Shown: positions 1 through 10,869, numbered from the stretch's first letter. The stretch: DNA of 64,000 bases from Ariolimax columbianus (GCA_036924085.1 JAVGWX010000005.1:44506278-44570277), one strand, 5' to 3'. Notes: a model not told the origin generated them from the sequence alone. Made by a program: numbers and translations.

Positions 1-99
1 AAAAAAGTATCCCGCAAGACAACGGAGGGGGATGACATCTATCGCTGTGTGTCTTACATTTCCCAAACGACAAGAGGTCGTAAGGACATCACTCTGCGT
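1..99 (+). CDS. Possible 3' end of an Ig-like domain exon
   Basis: Frame 1 is open from the window edge and encodes about 33 residues containing EGDDIYRCVSYIS followed by KDITLR. This resembles the F and G strands of an immunoglobulin fold (the D-x-Y-x-C signature, then a hydrophobic I-T-L-R strand). The coding match stops at a strong splice donor, CGT|GTGAGT, at base 99/100, so the exon would end in phase 0. The rest of the gene would lie to the left of the window. The piece is short, and a chance open frame beside a chance donor cannot be excluded. No downstream exon was recognised here. Confidence 0.35.
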
Positions 100-925
100 G
101 TGAGTGATGTATTGGGTATCTCTTCTGGGTCGTGTTCTAGTTCATTATAGTCTTGTCAACGTTTCACAGTCACACCAAAACGACACTGTCTGCTGGTGGC
201 GCGAAAGGTGCCAATCTCGTGAAGTTCAACCGTGTGTACTAGACCCAGAAAATTCGACACTATCTTAAGCATAGTGCTAATTCATATAGCCAATGTCCAT
301 TCCACGAAGTAAATACAAAAAACAAAAAAATTAACCAGTAAAATTGGAAAACGACAAGTTTCCGTGAACACAAGTGTAAATCGTCGACTATTGTGAATTT
401 CGTCTCCTGGAGGCAATCATAATGGACTAAAACTCCAGAGCAATGTAGACCCGCAGTCGGTTCGCGCCATATATGCCGCTCTTTCAAACAAAAGTAATAG
501 TCGCCACAAAACGAAAACGTCGATTAAATGTAAGATTACAGTGAAATTATTATTTTCAAATGGTGGGAGACCAAACGGTTATGATACAAATCTTCTAATC
601 AAGGAGACAGTTCAAGTCAACGGTATGAAGAAGGTTTTTTTTAAACCTGGTAATGTACTCTACGGGACGACTGTTAGAACATGCGCCCTATATTCATAAG
701 CCTTTTGATTCCCCAGAACCTGAAAGTAGACAACAGAATAGAAATATTCTATCCTACCAGGCATGTTGTAAGAGGCGACTTTGGAAGGTTGTGCATGTGG
801 CTGTCTACCCGATCACGTAGAAACTTTAAGTCACAAATACTTAAACAGCTATAGGAAGGTCAATGTGTGATGACTTGACATGCATTTGGTAAATACATAT
901 GCTCCACAATGAGCTAAAAATGTTA
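100..925. other. No gene seen; weak retroposon B fragment
   Basis: AT-rich sequence without a convincing coding frame. Bases about 425-490 match the body of retroposon B on the minus strand (the GTAGACCCGCAG segment followed by GCCGCTCT), so a worn fragment of that family is present. Nothing else recognised. Confidence 0.4.
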
Positions 926-928
926 TCT

Positions 929-1060
929 TTGATTGATTGATTGATTAATTGACTGATTGATTGAATGCTAATTCATTGACTGATTGACTAACTGACTAAT
1001 TAACTGATTGACTGTCTGTTTGATTGATTGATTGATTTATTTATTCATTTATTCATTAGA
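929..1060. repeat. (GATT)n-rich microsatellite, imperfect
   Basis: Repeated GATT/GACT/AATT tetramers, degrading into TTTATTCA units on the right. It abuts a LINE-A 3' fragment on its right side. Confidence 0.8.
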
Positions 1061-1061
1061 A

Positions 1062-1375
1062 TTTGTGGTGTGGAAGATTTTGAAAATATCATAGACAGAA
1101 ATAATAAGAAAATAGAGAAATGTTACAATCGCTTCATATTGCAGAAAATTGGTTCCTTGACAACATGGCAAGAAAAGAAGCTTATATATTTCGGTTATGT
1201 GAAGAGAGATAGCAGTCTAGCGAGAGTGAAGGGGCCTGGTTCTTAAAAGTAGTAAAAGTACAGGACGACCCAGACGAAGTTGGGAGCAGGACATTATGGA
1301 CAGTCTGAGGATGTCTTTATATGACGCAGGCAGACCTATCCTTAACCGTAATGCACACAGCGATTCTGGCCAGAA
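1062..1375 (+). mobile_element. LINE-A reverse transcriptase 3' fragment
   Basis: The frame contains KKLIYFGYVKRDSSLARVKG and then, after a frame change, GRPRRSWEQDI. These match the conserved region after the RT domain of many animal endonuclease-RT LINEs (R-L-x-F-F-G-H-V-x-R then G-R-x-R-R-x-W). It is truncated on both sides and carries stops, so it is a dead fragment. Similar, better preserved copies lie at 17370-18405 and 49800-50680. Confidence 0.6.
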
Positions 1376-2279
1376 TATGAAAAATAATGACACCTTTCTT
1401 GAATAAATATGCAAAAATAAGTATAACATGTCATTCACATTGGACGGCTCTTTAGAAGATAGCAGACGTGGTACAAAAATGAGGCCATGATCTGGCCTGC
1501 TAACGACATCTGTTTCTGTTTCTAAGAATCGACGTCAATACAATCTTGGCATACCCATAAATGGTCAGTCTGTCTCAGCAAATGGCGAACGGTTTGGATG
1601 CTGATGGTATCTGTAGTTCGCTGGTTGTACACTCTCCTACTCCGTCCTCTCAAGGCACCAATCCAATCGCATCTCGTTTGACGTCTACGTTTTGCAGGTT
1701 GTTGATTGATCTATTTCGGTGTCCTCATCCAGCAGACTGTCATTGATTGATTTCAAAATGGCACTCTTATCCATCACTCCCATGATGGGAACTTGTCAAG
1801 TCTAGCTGTCATCTCTTTCATTGACTTGAACCTTAGCATGACCAGGACAGTAGAACCATGTTAACCCCTAGAGGTTTGAGCCCTCAACAGCTGCTTTCTA
1901 CTCGTATTTTAGCCATCCCATCTGTACCTTCTGAAGTACGGCTTGCGCGTCTGTCACGATGGCTGCCCTTGTTAAACGGGTCTCAGATAGCGATCTCAGC
2001 GCGAGGTCACTGCTTCCATCGCCATTTTCAAACTGAAGGCTATTGACACGTATGCCGCACTCCGCACAGCAACGACATATTCTTTCACTCTAGTCGAGAC
2101 GCCCTATCCTGATGTCCTGATATGCATCAAAAAGGTAATAACAACAACAGTACCCAAACAATCAAGTTGACGTATTGATGTAAGAAAGAATAAACTATAC
2201 TGTATCTCTTAGATCATCAAGCTTACACGCCTGATGGTGAGGCCCTCGGGGGTATTTGAATTTTAGATCAATCTGTTTA
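1376..2279. other. No recognised feature
   Basis: About 0.9 kb with only short open frames on either strand. None shows a motif I recognise. It may be more old LINE sequence, because fragments lie on both sides. Confidence 0.4.
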
Positions 2280-2680
2280 TCGTGTAACATGTCGTTTGCA
2301 GAACGTCTCGCCAATGACAGCCCGTCTGAAAGAAACTCGATTTTTAAGCCAAATCTCCAGCATTTTTTGACATCTTGGTGCCATCGCCTTCTTGGTCTGC
2401 ATTTGCCTCTCTTTCTCGGCACCATACCTTCCATTACCGTCTTTATCTAGATTGATTATCTGTTCACGATGAAATGTATGAACCAGTTCCCCTTTATGTC
2501 CAACTCTTGCCGAACATCTACATTCTTCTTTTTTTGGTCCATGGTATTCTTAGGATCTTTCTATAACATTTCGACACGAAGGATTCGATTCTCTTCCTTG
2601 ATGTTTGGGCAACTGTTCATATTTCGCAGCAGAAAGACGCCACGAGAAAAACATATTATCTGAAAATGTTTTATTGAATT
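2280..2680 (-). mobile_element. LINE-A RT 3' fragment (minus)
   Basis: On the minus strand, RIESFVSKCYRKILRIPWTK is followed after frameshifts by EGMVPRKRGKCRPRRRWHQD and by the family's terminal segment ending ACATGTTACACGAT. These are the post-RT segments that end LINE-A copies elsewhere in the window. Several frame changes and stops show it is inactive. The 3' end is at the low-coordinate side. Confidence 0.7.
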
Positions 2681-3229
2681 GCTGGTATTATGCGAAAGTT
2701 TATTCAGGTTGTGAAGCCTCTGAGTTGCAATTGTCAATATACTTCTGATTTCTTTGAGCAGTAAGCATTGTTTTCAATTATGGAGCCCAGATAATTTCGT
2801 GATCATATTGTAACACACTCGAATTTCAAGTGATGTTGATTTCTTGTTTTATCGGTGGTCATTTTTGTGTGTGTTTATGTTTAGAAAGAGGTTTTTATCT
2901 TCGCTGCATCTGCTTACGGTTCCAATTAACTGCCTTAACCGCTCTGTACTGTTTGAAAGTATCACAGTATCGTTTGTGTATCGTAGCTGTTGGATCTTCT
3001 ATCCGGCGATTGTAAAGGTCATTTCGCTAGTATATCGATACATATTATATTGTATTTCTATCGACACTGTTACCTTTAAGAGTAATACTTAGTCCTTTTC
3101 AGTGAAATTATTTGGTAAAATACTGGAAAAACGACTACGCCCAACCCATAGAACCGCAGCTTAACGAAACCCACATGGGATGTAGGTAAAACAGGAGCTG
3201 CACAGGTACAATCTTCGCACCCAGGCAAC
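2681..3229. other. No recognised feature
   Basis: AT-rich sequence; open frames are short and hydrophobic with no family match that I can see. Confidence 0.4.
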
Positions 3230-3461
3230 TAGCGGAGATAACAAACGAGAACTATCAGGCACTGCACATTGCTTACGTAGATCAAGAGAAGGCATTCGAA
3301 CAAGTGGATGGATAGCAGCTGAGGACAACATTAGAACGTTAATGAGTAAATAAGCATTTGATCAATATATGTAAAAGTCTTTACGTTAATAGCCAATGTG
3401 CTGTTAGAACAAACGCAGGATATTCCAGAATATTTTAGATCCGGTGTACGGCAAGGATGTG
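3230..3461 (+). pseudogene. RT fragment, 5' half, split by retroposon B
   Basis: The plus strand encodes LQALHIAYVDQEKAFEQVDG (the RT block containing the first catalytic aspartate, A-Y-V-D-Q-E-K-A-F) and then YFRSGVRQGCV, the start of the G-V-R-Q-G-C-V-L-S-P block. The protein breaks off exactly there, where a TTAGTC array begins. The second half (FADD block and post-RT region) continues at 5085-5940 in the same orientation. In-frame stops lie between the two recognisable blocks, so this was already decayed LINE code or decayed after insertion. Confidence 0.7.
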
Positions 3462-4737
3462 TCTTAGTCTTAGTCTCAGTTTTACTCTCAGTGTTAGTGT
3501 TAGTATTAGTCTTAGTCTTAGTCTCAGTGTTATTGTGAGTCTTAGTCTTAGTCTCAGTCTTACTCTCAGTGTTAGTGTCAGTCTTAGTCGTAGTCTTAGT
3601 CTCAGTGTTAGTGTGAGTCTTAGTCTTAGTCTCAGTCTTACTCTTAGTGTTAGTGTTAGTCTTAGTCTTAGTCTTAGTCTCAGTATTAGTGTGAGTCTTA
3701 GTCTTAGTCTCAGTCTTACTCTCAGTGTTAGTGTTAGTCTTAGTCTTAGTCTCAGTGCTAGTGTGAGTCTTAGTCTTAGTCTTAGTCTCAGTCTTAGTGT
3801 GAGTCTTAGTCTTAGTCTCAGTCTTAGTCTCAGTGCTAGTGTGAGTCTTAGTCTTAGTCTCAGTCTTAGTGTGAGTCTTAGTCTTAGTCTCAGTCTTAGT
3901 CTCAGTGCTAGTGTGAGTCTTAGTCTTAGTCTCAGTCTTACTCTCAATGCTAGTGTGAGTCTTAGTCTTAGTCTTAGTCTTAGTCTTAGTCTTAGTCTTA
4001 GTCTCAGTGCTAGTGTGAGTCTTAGTCTTAGTCTCAGTCTTAGTGTGAGTCTTAGTCTTAGTCTCAGTCTTAGTCTCAGTGCTAGTGTGAGTCTTAGTCT
4101 TAGTCTCAGTCTTACTCTCAATGCTAGTGTGAGTCTTAGTCTTAGTCTTAGTCTTAGTCTCAGTGCTAGTGTGAGTCTTAGTCTTACTCTCAGTGCTAGT
4201 GTGAGTCTTAGTCTTAGTCTTAGTCTCAGTCTTAGTCTCAATGTTAGTGTTAGTCTTAGTCTCAGTCTTAGTCTTATACTTAGTCTTACACTTAGTCTTA
4301 GTCTTATACGTAGTCGTATACGTAGTCTTAGTCAGTCTCAATCTTATTCGTAGTCGTATACTTACTCTTATACTTAGTCTTAGTCTCAGTCTTAGTGACA
4401 GTCTTAGTCTTAGTCTCAGTCTTAGTCTTATACTTAGTCCTACACTTAGTCTTATTCAGTCTCAGTCTTAGTCTTAGTCGTATACTTAGTCTTATACTTA
4501 GTCTTAGTCTCAGTCTTAGTCTCAGTGTTAGTCTTAGTCTTAGTCTGTCTCAGCCTTAGTTGTAGTCGTATACTTAGTCTTATACTTAGTCTTATACTTA
4601 GTTTAGTCAGTCTTAGTCTCAGTCTTCTTACTCTGTCTCAGCCTTAGTCTTAGTCTTATACTTAGTCGTATACTTAGTCTTATTCAGTCTTAGTCTCAGT
4701 CTTAGTCTTAGTCTTACTATTAGTCTTAGTCTTAGTC
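3462..4737. repeat. (TTAGTC)n hexamer array
   Basis: About 210 hexamers, mostly TTAGTC with TCAGTC, TGAGTC, TTAGTG and GTATAC-containing variants. Blocks such as TCAGTGCTAGTGTGAGTC recur at longer spacing, so there is higher-order structure. The right quarter is more degenerate. Long open frames across it (Ser-Leu, Thr-Lys or Arg-Leu repeats) are products of the repeat, not genes. Confidence 0.95.
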
Positions 4738-5084
4738 GATCTGTACTTCTACAGGGGCAGATGCTCCTGTGCAGGTTCCAGCTCTAGTGATTTGGATGTC
4801 TCAGAGAGATGTTTTCCCTCTTAGCAGGCTAGGCTCGAGCAGCTTAATACTCCGCTGCGTTGGGACCAATGACACGGAAGATGGTTAACCAATGTGCGAA
4901 TCTATCTTAATAGACTCAAACACTGGAGCAAAGTAGACCCGCAGCCTGCTATAAACAAACCACCTAACGATGGCCGGTGTTATGCCGTGTGACACAGTTA
5001 GACACCTCCTAAGACATGCTCTCTGTGGGGCAGTGGTACTATTCTTGTCCTTGTCATACACAAAGACCCCGGCGGGCTACTCTG
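3462..5084 (-). mobile_element. Retroposon B with a 1.3-kb expanded hexamer tail (copy B1)
   Basis: Bases 4737-5084 are the unique body, shared with copies at 22855-24078, 58272-58935 and 32655-32990. Landmarks are GTCGACCTGTACTTCTACAG (one mismatch here), GTAGACCCGCAG and CATGCTCTCTGTGGGGCAG. Read on the minus strand, the body ends in AAGACT repeats, and this tail makes up bases 3462-4737. The insertion interrupts an RT gene between GCV and LSP-like code. Possible degenerate target duplications flank it (TGTGTCTTA at left, TCTGGCTTA at right), but this is weak. It is non-coding. Its origin as a SINE is inferred from the tail and from shared LINE-like ends in other copies. Confidence 0.65.
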
Positions 5085-5940
5085 GCTTATCCTTTACTGT
5101 TTATCCGATATGTAAACGCAAAATGTTTAAAAAAAGCCAACATTAGTAAGGGAAACAACCTCAGTGAGCACTTAAATGAACGTCTCTTTGCTGATGACAA
5201 AGCAATGGTAGAGACCGCAGAAAACCAACTGCAGGAACATATCAACAATATTAATGAGGCCTGTACGGATTACATAATGAAAATCAACATAGATAAAACC
5301 GAAGTTATAGAAAAGCCAAAGAAACAACAATATTAATGCAAAACCACCAAGTAAAACAGGTGAAAAATTCCACGCACATGGGTAACATAATATCAGCAGA
5401 CGGCCTAGGCAACACCGAAATCCAAAACAGACGTAATAAAGATAGTCAAATCATTGGGCAAATGTCCCTGATATTACAATGTAAGCACGTAACAATGGAT
5501 ACAAAAAGAACACTATACAAGACAATATTCTTTCTCACATTGTGTTATCAGTACCAGATTGAGCCATTAACAAACAAAAAAGACACATCGTAACAACAGA
5601 GACGAAATGGCTGCGCAGAATGCTTACAGTAACAAGAATGGATATAATCAGAAACGAAGATATTAGGAAACAAGAAGGTACAACACCGGTGCTCAATTTC
5701 ATAAGGAGACAGCAAACTAAATGGTTCGGCCACGTGACACACCAAACACCAGATATCATCCCTCAGAAAGCTTTGCTATACAGATACAATTGGATGCAAA
5801 GCCAAGGGCCGCTGACGCAAAGATATGGGAAGCAGAAATAACAGAAGCAGTGAAACTCCCCAAGTACGAAGTATATATTAGGATCCGGTCAAGAAATTTC
5901 TTCATAACCTGACGCTGAAAGGCACAAGCAGGACAAAAAA
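5085..5940 (+). pseudogene. RT fragment, 3' half, continuing from 3461
   Basis: LLFIRYVNAKCLKKAN continues the C-V-L-S-P block left of retroposon B. RLFADDKAMVETAENQLQEH follows, with the F-A-D-D catalytic aspartates, then KINIDKTEV, then VKQVKNSTHMGNIISADG (the F-x-Y-L-G-S-I-I-S block). The last match is RRQQTKWFGHVTHQTPD, the post-RT G-H-V segment. Three frames are needed, so at least two frameshifts are present. The order of blocks is that of an RTE/BovB-like or related APE-type LINE; clade assignment needs an alignment. Confidence 0.75.
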
Positions 5941-6429
5941 GCGTAAAGAAATATATGCGTATGATCTGCTGTCGTGGTTATTAAAAGGGCGCATGTCTTG
6001 TATGCTTCATACAATCAATCAACTGGTCTCTGTAGATCCTTGTGACTTTCTAATGTGCGTATGTAGAAGACACGTGATGGAGTATGATTCAAAAGGGTAG
6101 ATAGTTTCTACTATTCATGTACTTCAATCTTCCTTCCAGAAATATCAAATAAATATCATTTTCTGTCTCTCAGATCCTATATCACTCTAGGTATACACTT
6201 GATATTTGCTGTCTGATCGTAAAAAAGGATGAATCAATGGTAAAACTGTTCTTGTTTCAGGGCAAAAAATTGTATGGTTGTTAAGTTGTCCGTATTTCCA
6301 GAATTGCTTTTTTTCTTGCAGCCAAGCGAGGTACTGCTTTTGACTTTTTTAAGTTAGCCATTCGAATTTTCGAGGCAACTATTTCATATTTTTTTTCTTT
6401 TTTTTTCTTTCTTTTGATGTGTGTTATTT
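5941..6429. other. No recognised feature
   Basis: Non-coding AT-rich sequence with a T-rich run at about 6390-6415. Confidence 0.4.
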
Positions 6430-7608
6430 AAGCACTTTTAAAAATACATATATGTATTTTATTCTCCTGAATGTAGTTTAAAAACGTTTAGTTCTACATT
6501 CGTGTGGTTAAAGTAGTTTATATTCTCTGTCTGATATTTTAAACCTGTTTATGTTCTTTGTTCAAACTGAAACATGTTTATATTCTCGGTCCTGTATTTT
6601 CTGTTCTTTATTATTCTTATTTCCATATTTATAACACGTTTGTAATCTATGTCATGGGGTCGAAGACGTAGCACAGTGACTGAGCCGACAATAGCCAGCG
6701 ACGTATAGCTGGTCGCTATCGTTATGGTCAGCAAACCAGAACATGCCAAGACCCTTTTCCGACTCCTAGCGACGGCCTTGGATACATGATCTAATACTAT
6801 AGTCTGGTTGAGAAAATTAGGTTCGTAGTTGGAAGGCAAACCTCGTGTTTTTGTAAAATATAGCTGAAACTGGGGTCAGGTCGACAGGTGCATAAATCTC
6901 AGTCTTTCTATAAACTACGACTCAACATCACAGCTTCCTTTTCAGAACGAGATCCGAAGAAAAGAGAGTAGAAGAAGAAGAAGAAGAAGAAGAAGAAGAA
7001 TAAGAAGATGAAGAAGAAGATGAGACAGAAGAAGAAAAACAAAAAGAAGAAGAAGAAGAGGAAAGAAAATAATCTCTGTCCTGTTTTTCAAACCTTATCA
7101 TATTCGCCGTACTTCATACATGTTTATATTCCCCGTTCTACTTTTATTCTCATTCCTTTGTTTTAAACCTGTTTATATTGTCCTGTATTTGTTTCAAACC
7201 TGTTTATTTTTGTGTGTGTTTTTTTGGTTTGGAGTTTTTTTCTTTATTGTGTTCGCCTTATTTCTTTAATCGCCAAGGCGGTGTGCGCCTAAACCTGTTT
7301 ATATTGTCCTTTCTGTGTTTCAAACATGTTTGTATTGTCATTCCGTTGTTTTAAACATGTTTATGTTTTCCGTCTTGTATTTTAAACGTGTGTATATTCT
7401 CCTTTATGTATCTGAAATCGGTTTATATTTTCGGTCCTATATTTTACATCTGTTTATATTTTTCTTCCTGTATTTGAAAACTGTTTAGATTCTCCGTCCT
7501 GTTTTTTAAACTTGTGCACATTCTCCTTCATGCATTTCAAATCAGTCTATGTTCTCCATTTTATATTTTGCATCCGTTTATTCTCCTTCCTGTATTTGAA
7601 ATATGTTT
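6430..7608. repeat. AT-rich ~30-bp minisatellite, left part
   Basis: Degenerate units of the type AAACCTGTTTATATTCTCCG plus about ten bases recur from 6430 to 7608 and again at 9839-9975. A GAA-SINE (6654-7069) and a piggyBac transposon (7609-9838) have inserted into the array. Units differ a lot, so it is old. Confidence 0.75.
6654..7069 (+). mobile_element. GAA-SINE with GAA-rich tail
   Basis: The body aligns with the element at 46250-46621 (shared TGCCAAGACCCTT and nearby blocks) and ends in a GAAGAA-rich tail at 6960-7068. It is flanked by near-perfect 11-bp target duplications: TAATCTATGTC at 6643-6653 and TAATCTCTGTC at 7070-7080. The target lies in the minisatellite. A tRNA-like box A may be present near the 5' end. 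Non-coding; mobilised by a LINE, probably one with a similar GAA tail such as LINE-N. Confidence 0.7.
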
Positions 7609-9838
7609 CCCTTTGAACCCTAGTCACATGGCCCGTAAAACCCCACTCCCCTGGGCTCCTGAAGAAAAAAAGCCAAAAATGGACATGTGAACAAAACTAG
7701 TTACAATGACAAAACTAAGTGATCTGTTTCAATTATTTTATCTCAAATAGACTGACCTGATCATCTCCAATATTCCTGCTTATTATGCCAGTCCTCCCAG
7801 CATGTAGACCCATCCTTTAGGCACAGATAAGTTTCACAATGTTTACACCAAAATTTGTCTTGACTTGTTTGAATGATCTGTCTTTGTAGGCCATGTTTGG
7901 GAAGTCCTTGACATGCTTGTTAAATTTAAATGAACATACTACACAAACGTTATTTCCTGTAGCTTTTGGAGACATTTGTGGATGATGGGAACCAACATTT
8001 TGCAGTCTCTGTTGTGCCTCGACACGGTTGTGAAGTTTTGCAGTAGCTGTTCTATAATCCCCAATGAGGGATAAACAAACTTCGTTCATGAACATCCCAA
8101 ATGTCCTATAGCGTCTTCCTGTTGTATTGTGGGGACTATAATGATCGACACGTATGTAGGCATTATTACATGCCCACATAAAGAATTTAAGAATTAGCCT
8201 CCTAGGCCAGCGATAATGCCGTCGTGTCTTGTTGAGACGACAAATTTGGTCGTTGACATCTGTGCCCCCAATGAAAGCATTATAGTCAATACAAAGTTGA
8301 GGAGTTGGAACATCTACAGCTATTCCATCCTTTCTTCTCCTTCTAACAGTTCCAATTTCTGTTGGGTTGTGGTAGTTGAATATAAAATTTACAAGTCTTT
8401 GGTCCATCCAGACAAGGCATACAATGTTGTTATGACAAATAAATTCTGAATGACCCCTGTCCATTTTCTTCTTTCCTGCCAGTATTTTTTGATAAAATTT
8501 CCTATTTGTCATTGCTGTACCTACAGCAAGTGTACCACAATCAGTGTACAACTTGTCAAAGAGAATTACACTGTTGTAGAATCTGTCCATAACAACAATA
8601 TGGTTTTTGTTGACCAAATTCCCAGAAGTTAAAATTCTAATAACGACTCTACCAACAACACCAAGATCTGGAATAATATTGTCTGCTTTTCCCAGTGTAG
8701 ATTTCCAGATTCAGAATATGTCCAGAGCTTGCTTCACAAGCCATGTAAGCCTTTATTCCCCACTTTATGGGCTTTGACTTGAAATACTGTTTGAAGGCAA
8801 GCCTGCTCTTCGAGGGGATCATACCTTCGTCTAAGCTCACCTGCTGTGAAGGCGAATAATAGTGCAGAATTTTTGGTAGCAACACATCCAACATAGGCCT
8901 TACTTTGTAAAGTGTATCTGCTTTATCCAAAGCCGGGTCCTCCTCATAAACAAGATGAAGAAAAGTCCAGAGAGCAAGGAAGCGATCACGGTTCATCACA
9001 GTGCGGAAACCAGGAGTATGAGACACGAAGTTAGCAGACAAGCTAGACCAGTACTCCTCGTAACGTGGTTTACTCACACTGTGTTCCATTTGAAGACGCA
9101 GTCCAAAGAATGCTTTCATCTCTGGCACTACTACACTTTTAACATTTTTGGCATAGTAGCTAGTTGGTTTCTTGCTTCTCACCTGCTCAGCGCGTCGAGT
9201 TGTCTGCTCCCACAAATTGTGCCAGAAATCATTATCCAGGAAAAGTTCCAAAAATTCGCTGGCTTTACTTTCTGGATTAATAGATTCTGGAATGTTCTTA
9301 GGGCCTGTCTGCTCCATCAATGTTGTGTCTACTGCAGACACAGGTCTGAATATATTTATTGGAGACCAACCTGCATCAAATTTACTAGAGACACTACCTG
9401 GGAGACGCCCCCTTTCCACCCCCCTGTAAAACAGCCTGATCGCCAGAAAAAACAGGAACAGGGTAAGATGTAGCTTCATCAGAGTCTAATGAACACATGT
9501 TATCACTCAAATGATCATCTGATTCAACTTCTATATCAGTTTCAGAATATTTGCTATCTAAATCTAATTCATCGTCCTCCGAATCATTGAGAACAATCTC
9601 GACAGCTTGTTTCATTGTAAGCTTTTTAGAACGCTCATTTACTGGTTTTTCTGCATGTCTTTTCATCGTGAAAATATTGTAAAAATGTGTCGCAATGTGA
9701 TCAGTTCATGGGCGCCACCATTTTGAAGTAACATTCCGGAAGTAGTATGCAAATTCTGCATATTCTGTCTATCCATACTATGCTCGTTGTTATAAGATAC
9801 GTGTGCTCTACCGGCAAACCGGTGACTCGGGGCGCGGG
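7609..9838 (-). mobile_element. piggyBac transposon, decayed
   Basis: A 2.2-kb element. The left end starts CCCTTTGAACCCTAGTCAC (7609) and the right end is its imperfect inverse, GTGACTCGGGGCGCGGG (9822-9838). Both begin with the C-C-C/G-G-G typical of piggyBac ends. The usual TTAA target duplication is not intact: the left flank is GTTT and the right flank is TTAT. The same minisatellite lies on both sides, which confirms the insertion. The transposase is carried on the minus strand. Confidence 0.8.
7761..9666 (-). pseudogene. piggyBac transposase pseudogene
   Basis: Cut-and-paste transposase of the piggyBac family. The start is MKRHAEKPVNERSKK (9666), followed by an acidic stretch typical of the family N terminus. 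The catalytic aspartates are visible in SLDEGMIP (about 8830), VVMDRFYNS (about 8590) and GGTDVNDQ (about 8260). A C-terminal cysteine/histidine cluster (CVVCSFKFNKH, then C-x-x-C and W-E-D-W-H) is the zinc-binding domain. Three frameshifts break it: in a G-rich run near 9410, an extra A in an A-run near 8690, and one near 7840. All three active-site residues survive, so it decayed by indels and probably not very long ago. It is not a domesticated gene as it stands. Confidence 0.9.
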
Positions 9839-9975
9839 TTATGTACACACACACACGGAAAGTCTGGTTTGTACTTTATACTGTTCATATATTATACTGT
9901 TTTCTCCGTCCTGTTTATATTGTGTATCTCTTGTTTATAACCTGGTTATGTTCCAGGACCTGTACATTTAACTTA
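9839..9975. repeat. AT-rich minisatellite, right part
   Basis: Continuation of the 6430-7608 array after the piggyBac insertion (TTTTCTCCGTCCTGTTTATA units). Confidence 0.65.
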
Positions 9976-10430
9976 TTTATATCCCGCACCGGGCCTTGTT
10001 AAGCTCTCCCTCTTCTATTAGCCACACATCCAAGTTCAAACGCTCCTCCCAAATAATGTAATTTATATCTCTGCGTTCTATTTCGTTTGATTTTTACGTG
10101 TAGCTTTCTTAAATTAAGTTTCAAGAGGCTTGCCCCACGCGCTATCCTGAATTTTCCATTTCCTTAAACGCGAGATAATATCCTGTGGGAGTTCCTGAGC
10201 CAATGAAATCAGACGGCCAGTCCCTTATAACGTGGACCGCTGACCTTCAGCAAACGTCAGTGCTTGCCAGTGCAACTGTATGGCCAGCACAGAAAGATTG
10301 GGAAGAATACAGTTTATTTATTTGACGTGTCGATACATTAGGTGACAGTGTAAATGTTTCATTTTCCTTCAACGCAAAGCATTTCGTCTACATTAGCAAT
10401 TATACAAACTACCCTATCCATTTATCTCCT
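9976..10430. other. Mostly featureless; promoter-like cluster near 10200-10260
   Basis: No coding frame. A CCAAT at 10199-10203, a TATAA at 10226-10230 and a TCAGTG initiator-like site at 10257-10262 have the spacing of a core promoter on the plus strand. No gene follows that I can recognise. Confidence 0.25.
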
Positions 10431-10500
10431 ATTTTCAATCCACTTATGTCATTAGACGTCGTGGGAAGGTGTGACCTCCTGTTTCATTTAACTTTACAGG
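10431..10500 (-). mobile_element. Short LINE 3' fragment
   Basis: The stretch around CCACTTATGTC, CGTCGTGGGAAG matches the end of the LINE fragment at 52330-52592 on the same strand. Too short to classify. Confidence 0.4.
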
Positions 10501-10589
10501 TGAAAATCCACTGATCAATCCCAGCATCTGTCAGCCCCTGGAATATACGATCGCTTATTTTTGAGACTGGTGGAGGTGGAGGCGTAAAT

Positions 10590-10655
10590 AAGAGCAAGGT
10601 AGACCCGCAGCCTATCAGATGCAATCTATGCCGCTACACTAACCACATAACCAAG
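10590..10655 (-). mobile_element. Retroposon B fragment
   Basis: GTAGACCCGCAGCCTAT followed by ATCTATGCCGCT matches the centre of retroposon B. Confidence 0.5.
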
Positions 10656-10734
10656 ATCTGACGTTGTAGCCACACAGTCCCTTTTTTTGGGACATATTCT
10701 CTGTACGGCGAATTTCCCTTGAATAATTTGAGTA

Positions 10735-10800
10735 GAATATTAACTTGAATTTTGCCAAAAAAGCGGCCGTTAGGCCTACTCTTTTCGATTTCCAACTGCT
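10735..10800. repeat. Dispersed repeat shared with 58190-58255 (inverted)
   Basis: The segment AGCGGCCGTTAGGCCTACTC, then TTTTCGATTTCCAACTGC, occurs as its reverse complement at 58190-58255 with high identity. The family is unknown. Confidence 0.6.
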
Positions 10801-10869
10801 AAGGTATTGTTCAAGTGCGTGCCACTGCACACGGGTGTCTGATCTCACTACTCAAAAATCAAGGGATAT

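Noticed and set aside
3331..4353. Long open frames of about 270-340 codons (Thr-Lys, Arg-Leu or Ser-Leu repeats) across the hexamer array
   Set aside because: The hexamer lacks stops in most frames on both strands, so such frames arise automatically; no start context, no non-repeat domain.
7761..9666. Domesticated piggyBac-derived host gene
   Set aside because: Three frameshifts and recognisable transposon ends argue for a dead transposon rather than a host gene.
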